Positions 11,605-20,207 are shown, numbered from the stretch's first letter. The stretch is DNA of 45,578 nucleotides from Thiohalomonas denitrificans (GCA_020725115.1 DYFR01000027.1:1-45578), one strand, 5' to 3'. Notes: generated by a model not told the origin, from the sequence alone. Program-made: numbers and translations.

Positions 11605-12378
11605 TTAATCCAGCGCATCTTTCCACTGGCGCACGGTGGCGAACACGGCGGCTCCATCGGCCAGGGCATGTCCTGCGTAGCGCTCCGCTGCACTGATCAC
11701 GGCAGGGCTGGCACAGCGCAGGAAGGGATTGGTTTTCAGTTCCTGCAGCAGCGGTGCCGGTACGGTAGGTTCGTGGCGGGCGCGGCGGCGTGCCACCTCA
11801 TCGATACGTGCCAGGATGTCCGCGTTGTCCGGCTCCACTACCAGAGCGAAGCGCAGGTTGGCGGCGGTATATTCGTGGGCACAGTAGACCAGCGTGGTCT
11901 CGGGCAGGGCGGAAATGCGGTTCAGCGAGTCATGCATTTGCTGCGGTGTACCTTCGAACAGGCGGCCACAGCCGGCAGTGAACAGGGTATCGCCACAGAA
12001 CAGGACGCCGTGACCGACATAGCATGCATGGCCACGGGTATGGCCTGGTGTCTCCATTACGCTGAATTCCAGCCCCAGACCTTCCAGTACTACCGTGTCA
12101 CCGTCGCTCACCGGATGGGTCAGGCCGGGAATGCGTTCACGGGCGGGGCCGTAGACCGGGATGTTGTAGCGCTGTGCCAGTGAGCAGATGCCACCGGTAT
12201 GGTCGCCGTGATGGTGGGTGATCAGGATGGCCACCGGCTCCAGCGCCTCCCCGGTCAGGCGGGCCAGCACCGGTTCGGCATCGCCCGGATCGACGATAGC
12301 GACCTTGCCGCTGCCGGGCAGGCCTGGCAGCCAGATATAATTGTCGTCAAAGGCGGGGACGCAGCGAACATCAAGCAT
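11605..12378 (-). CDS. gloB: hydroxyacylglutathione hydrolase (glyoxalase II)
   Basis: 257-aa metallo-beta-lactamase-fold enzyme that hydrolyses S-lactoylglutathione to lactate and glutathione, completing methylglyoxal detoxification. The binuclear-metal motif THHHGDHTGG is at residues 54-63, with further ligand motifs GHTRGHACY, GDTLFTAGCGRLFEG and the substrate-site CAHEYT. The glyoxalase II C-terminal domain (about 165-257) ends in RQWKDALD. Length matches E. coli GloB (251 aa). It is divergent from yafS with 37 bp between starts, so a compact shared promoter region must lie there. The mltD-gloB-yafS-rnhA-dnaQ cluster is a familiar gammaproteobacterial order. Confidence 0.95.
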   Translation of the reverse strand: MLDVRCVPAFDDNYIWLPGLPGSGKVAIVDPGDAEPVLARLTGEALEPVAILITHHHGDHTGGICSLAQRYNIPVYGPARERIPGLTHPVSDGDTVVLEGLGLEFSVMETPGHTRGHACYVGHGVLFCGDTLFTAGCGRLFEGTPQQMHDSLNRISALPETTLVYCAHEYTAANLRFALVVEPDNADILARIDEVARRRARHEPTVPAPLLQELKTNPFLRCASPAVISAAERYAGHALADGAAVFATVRQWKDALD

Positions 12379-12415
12379 AATGGGCGAATGGTGACAGGGG
12401 CGGGGTATCGGGTCA

Positions 12416-13228
12416 ATGTGGGCTAGCCTGAAACGGCTGTTGCAGTCCTATCGCTGTGCCTCCGGACACGAGGCACGGGCCGGGTTGCGCCAATGGTACG
12501 CTACACCGCTGGGTCGTACTCTGGCAGGGTGCGAGCAGCGCCTGCTGGATGACAGCCTGTACAACCTGTTCGGTTATCACCTGTTGCAGGTGGGTGCGCC
12601 ACAGGGGGTGGATCTGACCGCCGCCTCGCGTATCTCCCACCGTATGGTGCTGGTCGATAATGCCGTGGCCCTGCCGGTGCTCGATGGCAGTGAAGCTTGT
12701 GTCGGCCTGCCCGAGGCATTGCCGGTAGGCGCTGACAGCATCGATCTGCTGCTGCTGCCCCATGTGCTGGCATTTGCCGACGAGCCGCATCAGGTGCTGC
12801 GTGAGGCGGATCGGGTATTGATTCCCGAGGGACATGTGGCGGTGCTGGGCTTCAATCCATGGAGTCTGTGGGGAATATCCCGTCTGGCGCTGGGCTGGCG
12901 CCAGCGTGCGCCATGGTGCGGGCGTTTCCTGAGCCCGTGGCGGGTCAAGGACTGGCTGTCGCTGCTGGGCTTTGATACGGTGCTGCTGCACCACATCTGT
13001 TATCGCCCACCGCTGCAGCATCCGGGCCTGTTGCAGCGCCTGCAGTTTCTGGAACGCTGGGGGCAACGCTGGTGGCCGATCCTGGGCGGCGGCTATCTGC
13101 TGGTGGCGAAGAAGCGCGTCGCCACCCTGACACCCATCCGCCCGCGCTGGCGCCCGCGCCGTGCCCTGGTGGCTACTGGCCTGGCCAGCCCCACTGTACG
13201 AAAGCAGGAACATGACGGAAAGCTGTAA
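12416..13228 (+). CDS. yafS: SAM-dependent methyltransferase-like protein, YafS type
   Basis: 270-aa protein of the methyltransferase class found between gloB and rnhA in many gammaproteobacteria (YafS in E. coli); its physiological role is not established. The post-motif region is clear: [20 protein letters not shown] followed by [20 protein letters not shown], which matches motifs II and III of type-11 methyltransferases. The usual glycine-rich motif I is weak here (LLQVG near residue 60). The first 60 residues are Arg/Leu-rich. It overlaps rnhA by 17 bp, so the two are co-transcribed. Confidence 0.8.
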   Translation: MWASLKRLLQSYRCASGHEARAGLRQWYATPLGRTLAGCEQRLLDDSLYNLFGYHLLQVGAPQGVDLTAASRISHRMVLVDNAVALPVLDGSEACVGLPEALPVGADSIDLLLLPHVLAFADEPHQVLREADRVLIPEGHVAVLGFNPWSLWGISRLALGWRQRAPWCGRFLSPWRVKDWLSLLGFDTVLLHHICYRPPLQHPGLLQRLQFLERWGQRWWPILGGGYLLVAKKRVATLTPIRPRWRPRRALVATGLASPTVRKQEHDGKL

Positions 13229-13670
13229 CGACACTGTGGAAATCTATACCGACGGCGCCTGCCGCGGCAATCCCGGTCCCGGCGGCTGGGGCGCGTTGCT
13301 GCGCTTCAAGGGCAAGGAAAAGAGCCTGTACGGCGGGGAACCGCTGACCACCAACAACCGCATGGAGCTTACCGCCGCCATCATGGCGCTGGAGGAACTG
13401 AAGCGGGGGTGCAAGGTACTCCTCACCACTGATTCGCAGTATGTGATGAAGGGTATCACCGAGTGGCTGCCCAACTGGCGCCGACGCGGCTGGAAGACGG
13501 CGGACAAGAAGCCGGTGAAGAATGCCGATCTGTGGCAGCGGCTGGATGAGGCCAACAAGCGCCATCAGGTGGAGTGGGCCTGGGTGCGTGGCCACACCGG
13601 GCACCCCGAGAATGAATTGGCCGATCAACTGGCCAATCGGGCCATCGACGAAATGCAGGAGCAGGCCTGA
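13212..13670 (+). CDS. rnhA: ribonuclease HI
   Basis: 152-aa enzyme that degrades the RNA strand of RNA:DNA hybrids. All catalytic acids are present: Asp14 ([16 protein letters not shown]), Glu52 (NNRMELTA), Asp74 (TTDSQYV) and Asp138 (NELADQLA), with the conserved His128 in RGHTGHPEN. Size matches E. coli RNase HI (155 aa). The ATG at 13212 lies inside the 3' end of yafS and is preferred over an upstream ATG at 13161 because [15 protein letters not shown] is the normal N terminus. It overlaps dnaQ by one base (TGATG). In E. coli rnhA and dnaQ are divergent; here they are collinear and coupled. Confidence 0.97.
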   Translation: MTESCNDTVEIYTDGACRGNPGPGGWGALLRFKGKEKSLYGGEPLTTNNRMELTAAIMALEELKRGCKVLLTTDSQYVMKGITEWLPNWRRRGWKTADKKPVKNADLWQRLDEANKRHQVEWAWVRGHTGHPENELADQLANRAIDEMQEQA

Positions 13671-14383
13671 TGCGACAGATCGTGCTGGATACGGAAACCA
13701 CCGGTCTGGAGGCGGGTAACGGCGATCGCATCATCGAAATCGGTTGCGTCGAACTGATTAACCGCCGCCTGACGGGAAATACCTATCATCAGTACCTGCA
13801 ACCCGACCGCGAGATCGATGCCGGCGCCATCGAGGTGCATGGCATCACCAACGAAATGTTGCTGGACAAGCCGCGCTTTGCCGATATTGCCCGTGATTTT
13901 GTCGATTTTGTTGCCGGCGCCGAACTGGTTATCCACAACGCACCGTTCGATGTCGGCTTCCTCAATCACGAACTGAAACGTCTCGGCAGCGATTGGGGCC
14001 GTATCGAGCAACGCTGCACCATACTCGATACCCTGGCCATGGCACGCCAGCTCCATCCGGGGCAAAAAAACAATCTGGATGCGCTATGCAAGCGCTACAG
14101 CATCAACAACACCCACCGCGAGCTGCACGGTGCATTGCTCGACGCCGAGATACTGGCCGATGTCTATCTCGCCATGACCGGTGGACAGACGTCGCTGTTG
14201 CTGGGGGGGAATGGGCCGGCCGGCAACATGACGGCACCGGAGGCAATCCGTCGGCTTGACGGCCAGTCGGCACTACGTGTGGTTCGTGCCAGCGCTGAGG
14301 AGCGTGCCGCCCATGCTGAACGGTTACAGGCCATAGAGCAGGCCAGTGGCGGCAACTGCCTGTGGATGAAACTGGACTCCTGA
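13670..14383 (+). CDS. dnaQ: DNA polymerase III epsilon subunit (3'-5' proofreading exonuclease)
   Basis: 237-aa DEDDh exonuclease that proofreads for the replicative polymerase. Exo I DTETTGLE (Asp7, Glu9), Exo II HNAPFDVGFLNHEL and Exo III HGALLDAEILADVYL (His and Asp) are intact. The C-terminal 55 residues form the flexible tail that in E. coli binds the polymerase alpha subunit. It is translationally coupled to rnhA. Downstream, 264 bp to cheW contain no convincing gene: a small CGGGC/GCCCG hairpin near 14392 lacks a T-run. Confidence 0.96.
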   Translation: MRQIVLDTETTGLEAGNGDRIIEIGCVELINRRLTGNTYHQYLQPDREIDAGAIEVHGITNEMLLDKPRFADIARDFVDFVAGAELVIHNAPFDVGFLNHELKRLGSDWGRIEQRCTILDTLAMARQLHPGQKNNLDALCKRYSINNTHRELHGALLDAEILADVYLAMTGGQTSLLLGGNGPAGNMTAPEAIRRLDGQSALRVVRASAEERAAHAERLQAIEQASGGNCLWMKLDS

Positions 14384-14647
14384 AGCGTTCACGGGCCTGC
14401 CCGGCCAGGTGTTTCAGTCACAGGGGTACTTGCCCGCCCGCCGGCATTTGATGAAAAAGCGGGATCAGGTGCTGCACGCATGTTTCAGCGTGGCCTGCAT
14501 CGTTGCGGGCAGATGCCGTGGGGATGAAAATTCATGTCCGAGTGTGGGCGTGGGTCGATTTTGCGGTATCGTATGGTCGTCGTCGACGGTTGGGATGGCC
14601 TGATGTCGGCAGCGGCAATCACAATAACAGCATAATGGAGGAGGCTC

Positions 14648-15124
14648 ATGGCCCAGGAACTGAAGTCTCGTGGTGAGTCCGTATCCCGTTGGGTGACATT
14701 CCGGTTGGGCAGCGAGACCTACGGCATCGACGTGATGCAGGTACGCGAGGTGTTGCGCGGCACGGAAATATCACCGGTGCCAGGTGCGCCGACCTATGTG
14801 CTCGGCATCATCAATCTGCGCGGCAATGTGGTCAGTATCGTCGACACGCGCAGTCGCTTCGGCCTGCCTTCACAGGAGATGGATGATGCTTCACGCATCC
14901 TGATCCTGGAGGCGGGTGATCATGCCGTTGGCTTTCTGGTCGACAGCGTGTGCGAAGTGGCGGAACTGCGCAGTTCCGAGGTTGAGTCGGCGCCGGATAC
15001 CGGGGCCGGAGATTCCGCCCGTTTTATCATGGGCCTGTCCAATCGCAAGGAGGGGCTGCTGATTCTGGTGGATGCCAGCAAGCTGTTGTCTGAAGATGAA
15101 ATGTCGGAGTTGTCGAGCTTTTAG
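14648..15124 (+). CDS. cheW: CheW-type chemotaxis coupling protein
   Basis: 158-aa single CheW domain protein that bridges chemoreceptors and the CheA kinase. Typical features: WVTFRLGSETYGIDVMQVREVL, PGAPTYVLGIINLRGNVVSIVDTR and a closing GLLILVDASKLLS. A strong Shine-Dalgarno GGAGGAGG (from 14637) sits just upstream. cheV follows 26 bp later. No cheA, cheY, cheB or cheR is seen in the window, so this may serve a receptor-specific pathway or a chemotaxis cluster elsewhere. Confidence 0.92.
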   Translation: MAQELKSRGESVSRWVTFRLGSETYGIDVMQVREVLRGTEISPVPGAPTYVLGIINLRGNVVSIVDTRSRFGLPSQEMDDASRILILEAGDHAVGFLVDSVCEVAELRSSEVESAPDTGAGDSARFIMGLSNRKEGLLILVDASKLLSEDEMSELSSF

Positions 15125-15150
15125 CCGGCACGACGGCGCGAGGGGACAGC

Positions 15151-16041
15151 ATGGCAAAGCAGATGCATGGTTCGGATGATCGTCTTGAGCTGCTGCTGTT
15201 TGATCTGGGCGGCAGACAGCGCTTTGGCATCAATGTGCTCAAGGTCAAGGAAATCATTCCCTGCCCCAACCTGACCCATCTGCCTCAGGCCCATATGGCA
15301 GTGAAAGGCGTTTCCCACCTGCGTGGTGCGCCGGTGACCGTGATCGAGCTGTCACAGGCCATCGGCCGCGGTGTATTGCAGCAGAACGACGAGTGCGATG
15401 GTTCCATTATCATCACAGAATTCAATCGCAGCATGCAGGGTTTTCGGGTACACAAGGTCGATCGCATCGTCCATTGCGACTGGAAAAAGGTGTTGCCGCC
15501 ACCGGTGGGCACCGGTCTTGGCAGCTATATCACCGGCGTCACCGATGTGGATGGCGAACTGATACAGATACTGGATGTGGAAAAAGTCATTGGTGAGGTG
15601 ATTGAGCCGGTTGAGCTTGAGGGTGAACTTGCACTGGATGAGCACGAACGCACCCTCTTGCAGGGGCGGCGCATCATGGTGGTGGATGACTCAATGGTGG
15701 CGCGGCATCAGACTTCACATACGCTTGAACCGCTGGGCCTGGAATGCCTGATGGTGCGTGACGGCAAGGAGGCGCTGGCGGCACTGAAGTCACTGGCCCA
15801 GGATGGGACGCTGGTGGATATGGTGCTGTCAGATATCGAGATGCCGGAAATGGATGGCTACACATTGACGCGCGAGATACGCAATGATCCCGCGCTGCAG
15901 CACCTTTACGTATTGCTGCACACGTCGCTGAACGGTGCCATTAACACGGAAAAGGCGCAAAAGGCCGGTGCCAATGATGTACTCACCAAGTTTGTCCCGG
16001 TTGATCTGGCTCATGCCGTAGCGCGCGCCCTGTGCGCGTGA
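15151..16041 (+). CDS. cheV: CheV-type chemotaxis protein (CheW domain + response-regulator receiver)
   Basis: 296-aa fusion of an N-terminal CheW coupling domain (about 10-160) and a C-terminal receiver domain (about 170-296), the layout of CheV, which couples receptors to CheA and adapts by phosphorylation. Receiver motifs: acidic pocket VVDDS, probable phospho-acceptor Asp228 in LSDIEMPEMDG, switch Thr in HTS, and a lysine in LTKF. GAGGGGACAGC precedes the ATG. It lies directly upstream of an apbE-like gene with no gap, suggesting a transcriptional unit cheW-cheV-apbE. Confidence 0.92.
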   Translation: MAKQMHGSDDRLELLLFDLGGRQRFGINVLKVKEIIPCPNLTHLPQAHMAVKGVSHLRGAPVTVIELSQAIGRGVLQQNDECDGSIIITEFNRSMQGFRVHKVDRIVHCDWKKVLPPPVGTGLGSYITGVTDVDGELIQILDVEKVIGEVIEPVELEGELALDEHERTLLQGRRIMVVDDSMVARHQTSHTLEPLGLECLMVRDGKEALAALKSLAQDGTLVDMVLSDIEMPEMDGYTLTREIRNDPALQHLYVLLHTSLNGAINTEKAQKAGANDVLTKFVPVDLAHAVARALCA

Positions 16042-16065
16042 GTGCCATTCTGTCGCGACGCTAGC

Positions 16066-17094
16066 ATGCCGTTGCGTTCCCTGCTGCTGCTGTCATTTCT
16101 CCTGCTGGCCGGATGTTCGCGGCCGGCGCTGTATGAAGCCAAGATCTATGTGTTCGGTACCCTGGCCGATATCTCGGTATGGGGTGCCGACGAGAAGGCC
16201 GCACGCACCGCAGTCGATGCGGTGGCCAGCGATTTTCAGCGCATGCACCATGAATGGCATGCCTGGGAGCCGGGCCCCCTGGTTGAGCTGAATGCCGCCA
16301 TTGCCGCGGGACAGCCTGCTCCGATCCCGCCTTCCATTGTCCCCCTGATTGAACGTTCGCAGGAGATATACCTGCTCAGCGAGGGCCGGTTCAATGCCGC
16401 CATCGGGCGCCTGCTCAGGTTATGGGGCTTTCAGAGCAGCGAGCGTCCCAACGGGCCGCCGCCTGATCGCCATGCCGTCGCGGCTCTGGTCGCGGCACAG
16501 CCGGCGATGAGCGATCTGGAACTGAAAGACGGTGTACTGTATTCCGCCAATCCGTCGGTGCAACTGGATTTCGGCGGCATCGCCAAGGGGTATGCGGTGG
16601 AACTGGCGTTGCAGCGTCTGCGTGCGGCGGGCATCGAAAATGCCATCGTCAACACCGGTGGTGGACTGGGGGTCATCGGGCAGCACGGCCAGCGTCCCTG
16701 GCGCGTCGGTATCCGTCACCCGCAGGGGCAGGGCATACTTGCCTCGCTGGAGGTACGTGACGGCGAACATGTGCATACCTCGGGCAATTACGAGCGCTTC
16801 CGCGAACATGAGGGATTGCGTTACGCCCATATCCTCGACCCGCGCACCGGTTGGCCGGTGGACAGCATCACCTCCTGTACCGTGATCAGTCAGGACGGCA
16901 CCCTGGCTGATGCGGCCGCCACGGCACTGGTCATCGCCGGTAGCGCCGACTGGTATCGTCTTGCTGCGAAGATGGGAATCCACTATGTGATGCTGGTGGG
17001 AGAGGACGGTACGGTCTACATGAATCCGGCCATGGCGGCGCGGGTGGAGTTTGTCGATGCACCGTACCGCATCGTGCTGAGTGATGAGTTTTAG
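16066..17094 (+). CDS. apbE: FAD:protein FMN transferase, ApbE family lipoprotein
   Basis: Predicted 342-aa envelope lipoprotein that covalently attaches FMN from FAD to threonines of partner flavoproteins such as NqrB/C, RnfD/G or NosR. A signal peptide ends in lipobox LLAGC (Cys17). Family motifs: FNAAIGRLLRLWGF, LDFGGIAKGYAVE, NTGGGLGVIG, YAHILDPRTGWPV, and the metal/FAD-binding ADAAATALVIAG. Start choice: ATG 16066 gives a clean lipoprotein signal; a GTG at 16042, immediately after the cheV stop, would add eight residues. No NQR, RNF or NOS genes are in view, so its flavoprotein partner is unknown. Confidence 0.9.
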   Translation: MPLRSLLLLSFLLLAGCSRPALYEAKIYVFGTLADISVWGADEKAARTAVDAVASDFQRMHHEWHAWEPGPLVELNAAIAAGQPAPIPPSIVPLIERSQEIYLLSEGRFNAAIGRLLRLWGFQSSERPNGPPPDRHAVAALVAAQPAMSDLELKDGVLYSANPSVQLDFGGIAKGYAVELALQRLRAAGIENAIVNTGGGLGVIGQHGQRPWRVGIRHPQGQGILASLEVRDGEHVHTSGNYERFREHEGLRYAHILDPRTGWPVDSITSCTVISQDGTLADAAATALVIAGSADWYRLAAKMGIHYVMLVGEDGTVYMNPAMAARVEFVDAPYRIVLSDEF

Positions 17095-17112
17095 TTGTCG
17101 TCTTCCGCTGAC

Positions 17113-17379
17113 TTACGGCAGATCACCAAACAGATAGCTGAGCATCGTCACCAGCGGCAGGATATAAAAATAGGCGTGCATCAGCCGACGCAGCGTGCGG
17201 TTCGCTGTCTTCAATTCCATGAAGTGATCGATGACCACTCTTCCCTTGAAGGCCATGGTCAGCACCACAAACAGCATCAGGGTATGGCCGGGTTCGGCCG
17301 TCTCACCCAGCAAGGAACCTCCCAGTGTCAGCGTTACCAGCAGCAACCAGAGCAGGGTGGCGGTTTGTTGCTGTGTCAT
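17113..17379 (-). CDS. small COX4/NorF-like membrane protein (cytochrome oxidase subunit IV family)
   Basis: 88-aa protein with three predicted membrane helices (about 8-25, 32-50, 68-85) and the charged connector KGRVVIDHFMELKTANRTLRRL, characteristic of prokaryotic COX4/NorF small subunits. GAGAGGA precedes the ATG on the minus strand. It lies 12 bp downstream of a NorE/CoxIII-like gene, the usual norE-norF order. In denitrifiers NorE and NorF are accessory to nitric oxide reductase. No norCB or oxidase subunit I gene is in the window, so an oxidase accessory role is equally possible. Confidence 0.75.
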   Translation of the reverse strand: MTQQQTATLLWLLLVTLTLGGSLLGETAEPGHTLMLFVVLTMAFKGRVVIDHFMELKTANRTLRRLMHAYFYILPLVTMLSYLFGDLP

Positions 17380-17391
17380 GGTTTTATCCTC

Positions 17392-17979
17392 TCAGCGCAG
17401 CAGATAAAACAGCGGAAAAATGATTAGCCACACCAGGTCGGTGGCATGCCAGTAGGAGGCAAATGACTCCATGCCTTCATAATCCGCCGGAGAGTAGGCG
17501 CCGGCTCTGGTGCGCACAATGATCCACAACACCCCGATGATGCCCCACGCCACATGCACCATATGGGTGAAGGTCAGGTAGTAATAGACGGTGAAGAAAA
17601 CGCCGCTGCTGCCACGGATGCCATGTTCTAGATTCCATTGAAACTCGAAGTACTTGGTTGCCATGTAGCCGCACGCTGCCAGTAATACGAGAAACAGCCA
17701 GCGCACACTGACGTTGGAGCGGTTTTGACGAATCGCGATTACGGCGCTGATGACAAAATAACTGCCCGAGATCATCAATAGGGTGTTGAGGGTTCCGGCG
17801 AACAGATTGAGGTTCAGCGGGCCGGTGCGGAACTCCTGCGGGAAATAGGCGCGGGCGGTGAAATAGACGGCGAACAACAGCGCGAACTCGGTCATCTCGC
17901 ACAGTATTCCCGCCCACATACCCTTGTTGCCCGGGATCCGGTCGATGACGGGAAGTGGCGCGCTGCAGACTGTGTTCAT
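17392..17979 (-). CDS. heme-copper oxidase subunit III / NorE-like membrane protein
   Basis: 195-aa polytopic protein of the cytochrome c oxidase subunit III superfamily, closest by layout to short five-helix NorE. Visible features: N-terminal PGNKGMWAGILCEMTEFALLF, the helix with YFEFQWNLEHGI, and TFTHMVHVAWGI near the third quarter, then SFASYWHATDLVWLIIFPLFYLLR at the end, typical of subunit III C termini. Short length and pairing with the 88-aa partner favour NorE over a true CoxC. The Shine-Dalgarno is weak. Its upstream region carries two near-identical palindromes. Confidence 0.8.
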   Translation of the reverse strand: MNTVCSAPLPVIDRIPGNKGMWAGILCEMTEFALLFAVYFTARAYFPQEFRTGPLNLNLFAGTLNTLLMISGSYFVISAVIAIRQNRSNVSVRWLFLVLLAACGYMATKYFEFQWNLEHGIRGSSGVFFTVYYYLTFTHMVHVAWGIIGVLWIIVRTRAGAYSPADYEGMESFASYWHATDLVWLIIFPLFYLLR

Positions 17980-18001
17980 GGGTAAACCAGATGGCAGTTA
18001 C

Positions 18002-18065
18002 GGCGCGTCGATGCGCCACACCTACCCCGAGGATAGCAGGATCAGGGCAGGCGCATCCATGCGCC
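18002..18065. repeat. two near-identical 16-bp palindromes (REP-like)
   Basis: GGCGCGTCGATGCGCC at 18002-18017 and GGCGCATCCATGCGCC at 18050-18065 differ at three positions; the second has perfect 7-bp arms. They lie between norE-like and the chemoreceptor gene (both leftward), so they could act as a hairpin at the receptor mRNA end or be REP-like repeats. There is no T-run. Confidence 0.55.
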
Positions 18066-18076
18066 CCGTCAGCCTG

Positions 18077-19660
18077 CTAGCGGCGCTTGGACCAGAACTG
18101 GGCGGCCAGTTGTTGCAGACTCATGGCCAGTTGGGCCACATTCTGCGCGGCCTGCTCGCTCTGCATGCCGGTGTCGGCGTTGGCATCGGAAATGTGGCGG
18201 ATGGAGACAATGTTGCGGTTGATCTCTTCGCCCACTGCGCTTTGCTCCTCAACCGCAGTAGCAATCTGTGCGCTCATGTCGGTGATCACGCTGACGCCGC
18301 GCGTGATGTTTTCCAGCGACTCCGCCGCATGGCGTGCCTGTCCGACGCTGTTTTCTGCCTGCTCGCGACTCAGGTTCATCACCTTCACCGCCGAGCGGGC
18401 ACCTTCCTGCAGTTTTTCGATCATCGACTGGATTTCCTGGGTCGACTTCTGGGTGCGGGAAGCGAGGGTACGTACTTCGTCGGCGACCACGGCAAAGCCA
18501 CGGCCCTGTTCGCCGGCACGTGCCGCCTCGATGGCGGCATTGAGTGCCAGCAGATTGGTCTGTTCGGCAATGCCACGGATCACGTCGAGTACCGAGGTGA
18601 TCTCGCTGCTGCGCGCCTCCAGCTGCTGGATAACGTCGGAGGCCTTTTCAACTTCCTCAGCCAGACGGCCGATGGCAGTGCTGGTATCGCGCACTACCGC
18701 GCTGCCCGCACGTGCCTCGGCATCGGCCTTGTCGGCAGCGTCGGCGGTATTCTGGGCATTGCGCGCCACCTCCTGCACGCTGGCGGCCATCTCGGTGATG
18801 GCGGTAGCCACCTGATCTGTTTCACTCTGCTGCTGGCGGATGCCGGTGCTGTTTTGCTCTACCGCGGCTACCAGGGCATCGGCAGTACCGGAAAGCTGGC
18901 GCGAGGCATCGGAGATGCGTCCCACCACGGCACCGGCTTCGGCCTCAAGCATCTTCATCGCAAACATGATCTCACCGGCCTCATCCATGCGATCGGTATA
19001 GAGCAGCTGACCCACCGGATTCCTGGCGATGGTGCGGGCATGGGCCACCACATTGCACATGGGGGACAGTGCGATCATGCCGAGTGCGCCGCCCACGGCC
19101 AGCGTCACACCGCCGATGATGGCGGCACTGAGCAGGGGCAAGTCGCCAAAGGCCGTCGCTGCGACGATGCCCGCACTCACGCCCAGGGCCACGGCGCCGA
19201 CGGCCTTGGTCTTGATGCCGAGGCGCGGCAGGCGCAGCGCCAGCGGCGTGCGGCCGGCATTCAATTCGGCATACAGCTTCTCGGCCTTCTGCACCATCTC
19301 GCGTTTCGGCTTGGTGCGCACCGACTGATATTCCACCACCTGACCGTTGTGCTGGATCGGCGTGACATAGGCACTGACCCAGTAGTGGTCGCCGTTCTTG
19401 CAGCGATTCTTCACCATGCCCATCCAGGAGCGGCCTGCCTTGACGGTGTTCCACAGATCCTCGAAGGCGGCCGGCGGCATTTCCGGATGGCGCACGATGT
19501 TGTGGTTCTTGTGCATGAGCTCATCGACGGTGAAACCGCTGATGGCAATGAAGTCGTCGTTGACGTAGCTGATGGCGCCCTTCAGATCCGTGGTGGAAAG
19601 GATATTGGCGCTGTCCGAGTAATTCACTTCATTACCGGTGATGGGAAAATTCTTTTTCAT
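18077..19660 (-). CDS. Aer-like methyl-accepting chemotaxis protein with N-terminal PAS domain
   Basis: 527-aa receptor. Residues about 10-115 form a PAS domain ([41 protein letters not shown]) of the Aer type, which in E. coli senses redox state through FAD for energy taxis. A short hydrophobic hairpin near 150-205 anchors the protein with no sizeable periplasmic domain. The HAMP/signalling region ends in the highly conserved hairpin tip [19 protein letters not shown]. Alanine/glutamine-rich coiled coils flank it. ATG 19660 is chosen because [14 protein letters not shown] leads straight into PAS and AAGG lies upstream; the 19723 start is within the 5' untranslated region. Confidence 0.92.
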   Translation of the reverse strand: MKKNFPITGNEVNYSDSANILSTTDLKGAISYVNDDFIAISGFTVDELMHKNHNIVRHPEMPPAAFEDLWNTVKAGRSWMGMVKNRCKNGDHYWVSAYVTPIQHNGQVVEYQSVRTKPKREMVQKAEKLYAELNAGRTPLALRLPRLGIKTKAVGAVALGVSAGIVAATAFGDLPLLSAAIIGGVTLAVGGALGMIALSPMCNVVAHARTIARNPVGQLLYTDRMDEAGEIMFAMKMLEAEAGAVVGRISDASRQLSGTADALVAAVEQNSTGIRQQQSETDQVATAITEMAASVQEVARNAQNTADAADKADAEARAGSAVVRDTSTAIGRLAEEVEKASDVIQQLEARSSEITSVLDVIRGIAEQTNLLALNAAIEAARAGEQGRGFAVVADEVRTLASRTQKSTQEIQSMIEKLQEGARSAVKVMNLSREQAENSVGQARHAAESLENITRGVSVITDMSAQIATAVEEQSAVGEEINRNIVSIRHISDANADTGMQSEQAAQNVAQLAMSLQQLAAQFWSKRR

Positions 19661-19725
19661 CGTGGATACCTTAAAGTGAGCAAAAGGAGCAACCATCCGG
19701 AAAGGTTCTTGAGCCGCTACCACCT

Positions 19726-19743
19726 ATACCACTTTAGTGGTAT
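19726..19743. promoter_or_regulatory. inverted repeat ATACCAC-N4-GTGGTAT in chemoreceptor leader
   Basis: Perfect 7-bp inverted repeat (19726-19732, 19737-19743) with four-base spacer TTTA. It sits about 15-30 bp downstream of the predicted transcription start and 66 bp before the ATG. It could be a repressor operator or an mRNA hairpin. Confidence 0.5.
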
Positions 19744-19762
19744 GAGCATGAATTCGGCCAAG

Positions 19763-19791
19763 TGTATAGTTTTTTGATAAATCTTTGTCAG
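19763..19791 (-). promoter_or_regulatory. candidate sigma-70 promoter of the PAS chemoreceptor gene
   Basis: Minus strand CTGACA (plus 19786-19791), 17-bp AT-rich spacer, TATACA (plus 19763-19768). Predicted start near 19756, giving a leader of about 95 nt that contains the inverted repeat. A sigma-28 flagellar promoter was looked for and not found. Confidence 0.6.
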
Positions 19792-20159
19792 AAAAATACT
19801 CACACCAATCTTATGGGCAATAATGGTGCGTGGCGGTAACGAAGGAGCGTTTTTGGTGCGCTGAAATTCAATGCGGAAGCCAATGGCGGTGCCGGGGATT
19901 GGTGAGGGTTTGATCTGGGCGTGAGGTGGTGGGGCGACACCAGGGTTTCGCCGAGGCGCCAGGCGCGCGACCTGGGGTGTCGCCTCTCCTTTGTGTCCTG
20001 GCGAGGAGCCGATGAGCCAGCAGTGCCGATGTGGGGGGGCGCAATCGGTCGGGACAGTTCAGATGAACTCTGTTTGGGGCGGCTCATGCTGCATTCGGCG
20101 CCTTTTGCGGCACCCACCAATCAAGCCCGGGCTTTGCCGGTTGAGCTGTCAACGAAGCC
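19792..20159. other. gene-free interval with several inverted repeats
   Basis: No convincing coding frame: the available frames (for example 19921-20193 plus, 19800-20120 minus) are low-complexity and lack Shine-Dalgarno sites. Structure is visible: GGCGACACC (19933-19941) pairs with GGTGTCGCC (19976-19984), ATGAGCC (20012-20018) with GGCTCAT (20081-20087), and GTTC-AGAT-GAAC lies at 20057-20068. This could be a structured RNA, a decayed gene or a decayed repeat; I cannot tell which. Confidence 0.4.
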
Positions 20160-20191
20160 GGAAATGAAAAAGCCGGCACGAGGCCGGCTTT
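20160..20191 (-). terminator. rho-independent terminator of tRNA-Val
   Basis: AAAGCCGGC (20169-20177) pairs with GCCGGCTTT (20183-20191) around a 5-nt loop. On the minus strand the stem is followed by TTTTTCATTTC. It lies 17 bp past the tRNA 3' end. Confidence 0.85.
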
Positions 20192-20207
20192 GAGTGATGC
20201 GCTGGAT

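Noticed and set aside
14490..14515. Sigma-54-like promoter TGGCCTG...TTGCG upstream of cheW
   Set aside because: The spacing between the GG and GC elements is 11 rather than 10 bases, and it lies too far from a plausible leader.
14409..14603. 64-aa open frame between dnaQ and cheW
   Set aside because: No Shine-Dalgarno, unusual composition and no recognisable domain. It is most likely chance.
18077..19777. 617-aa plus-strand frame opposite the chemoreceptor (17924-19777)
   Set aside because: It is the antisense shadow of a well-supported receptor gene; its composition is rich in His and Gly without domains.
19921..20193. 90-aa open frame in the gene-free interval
   Set aside because: It runs through the tRNA-Val terminator stem and lacks a ribosome binding site and family motifs.
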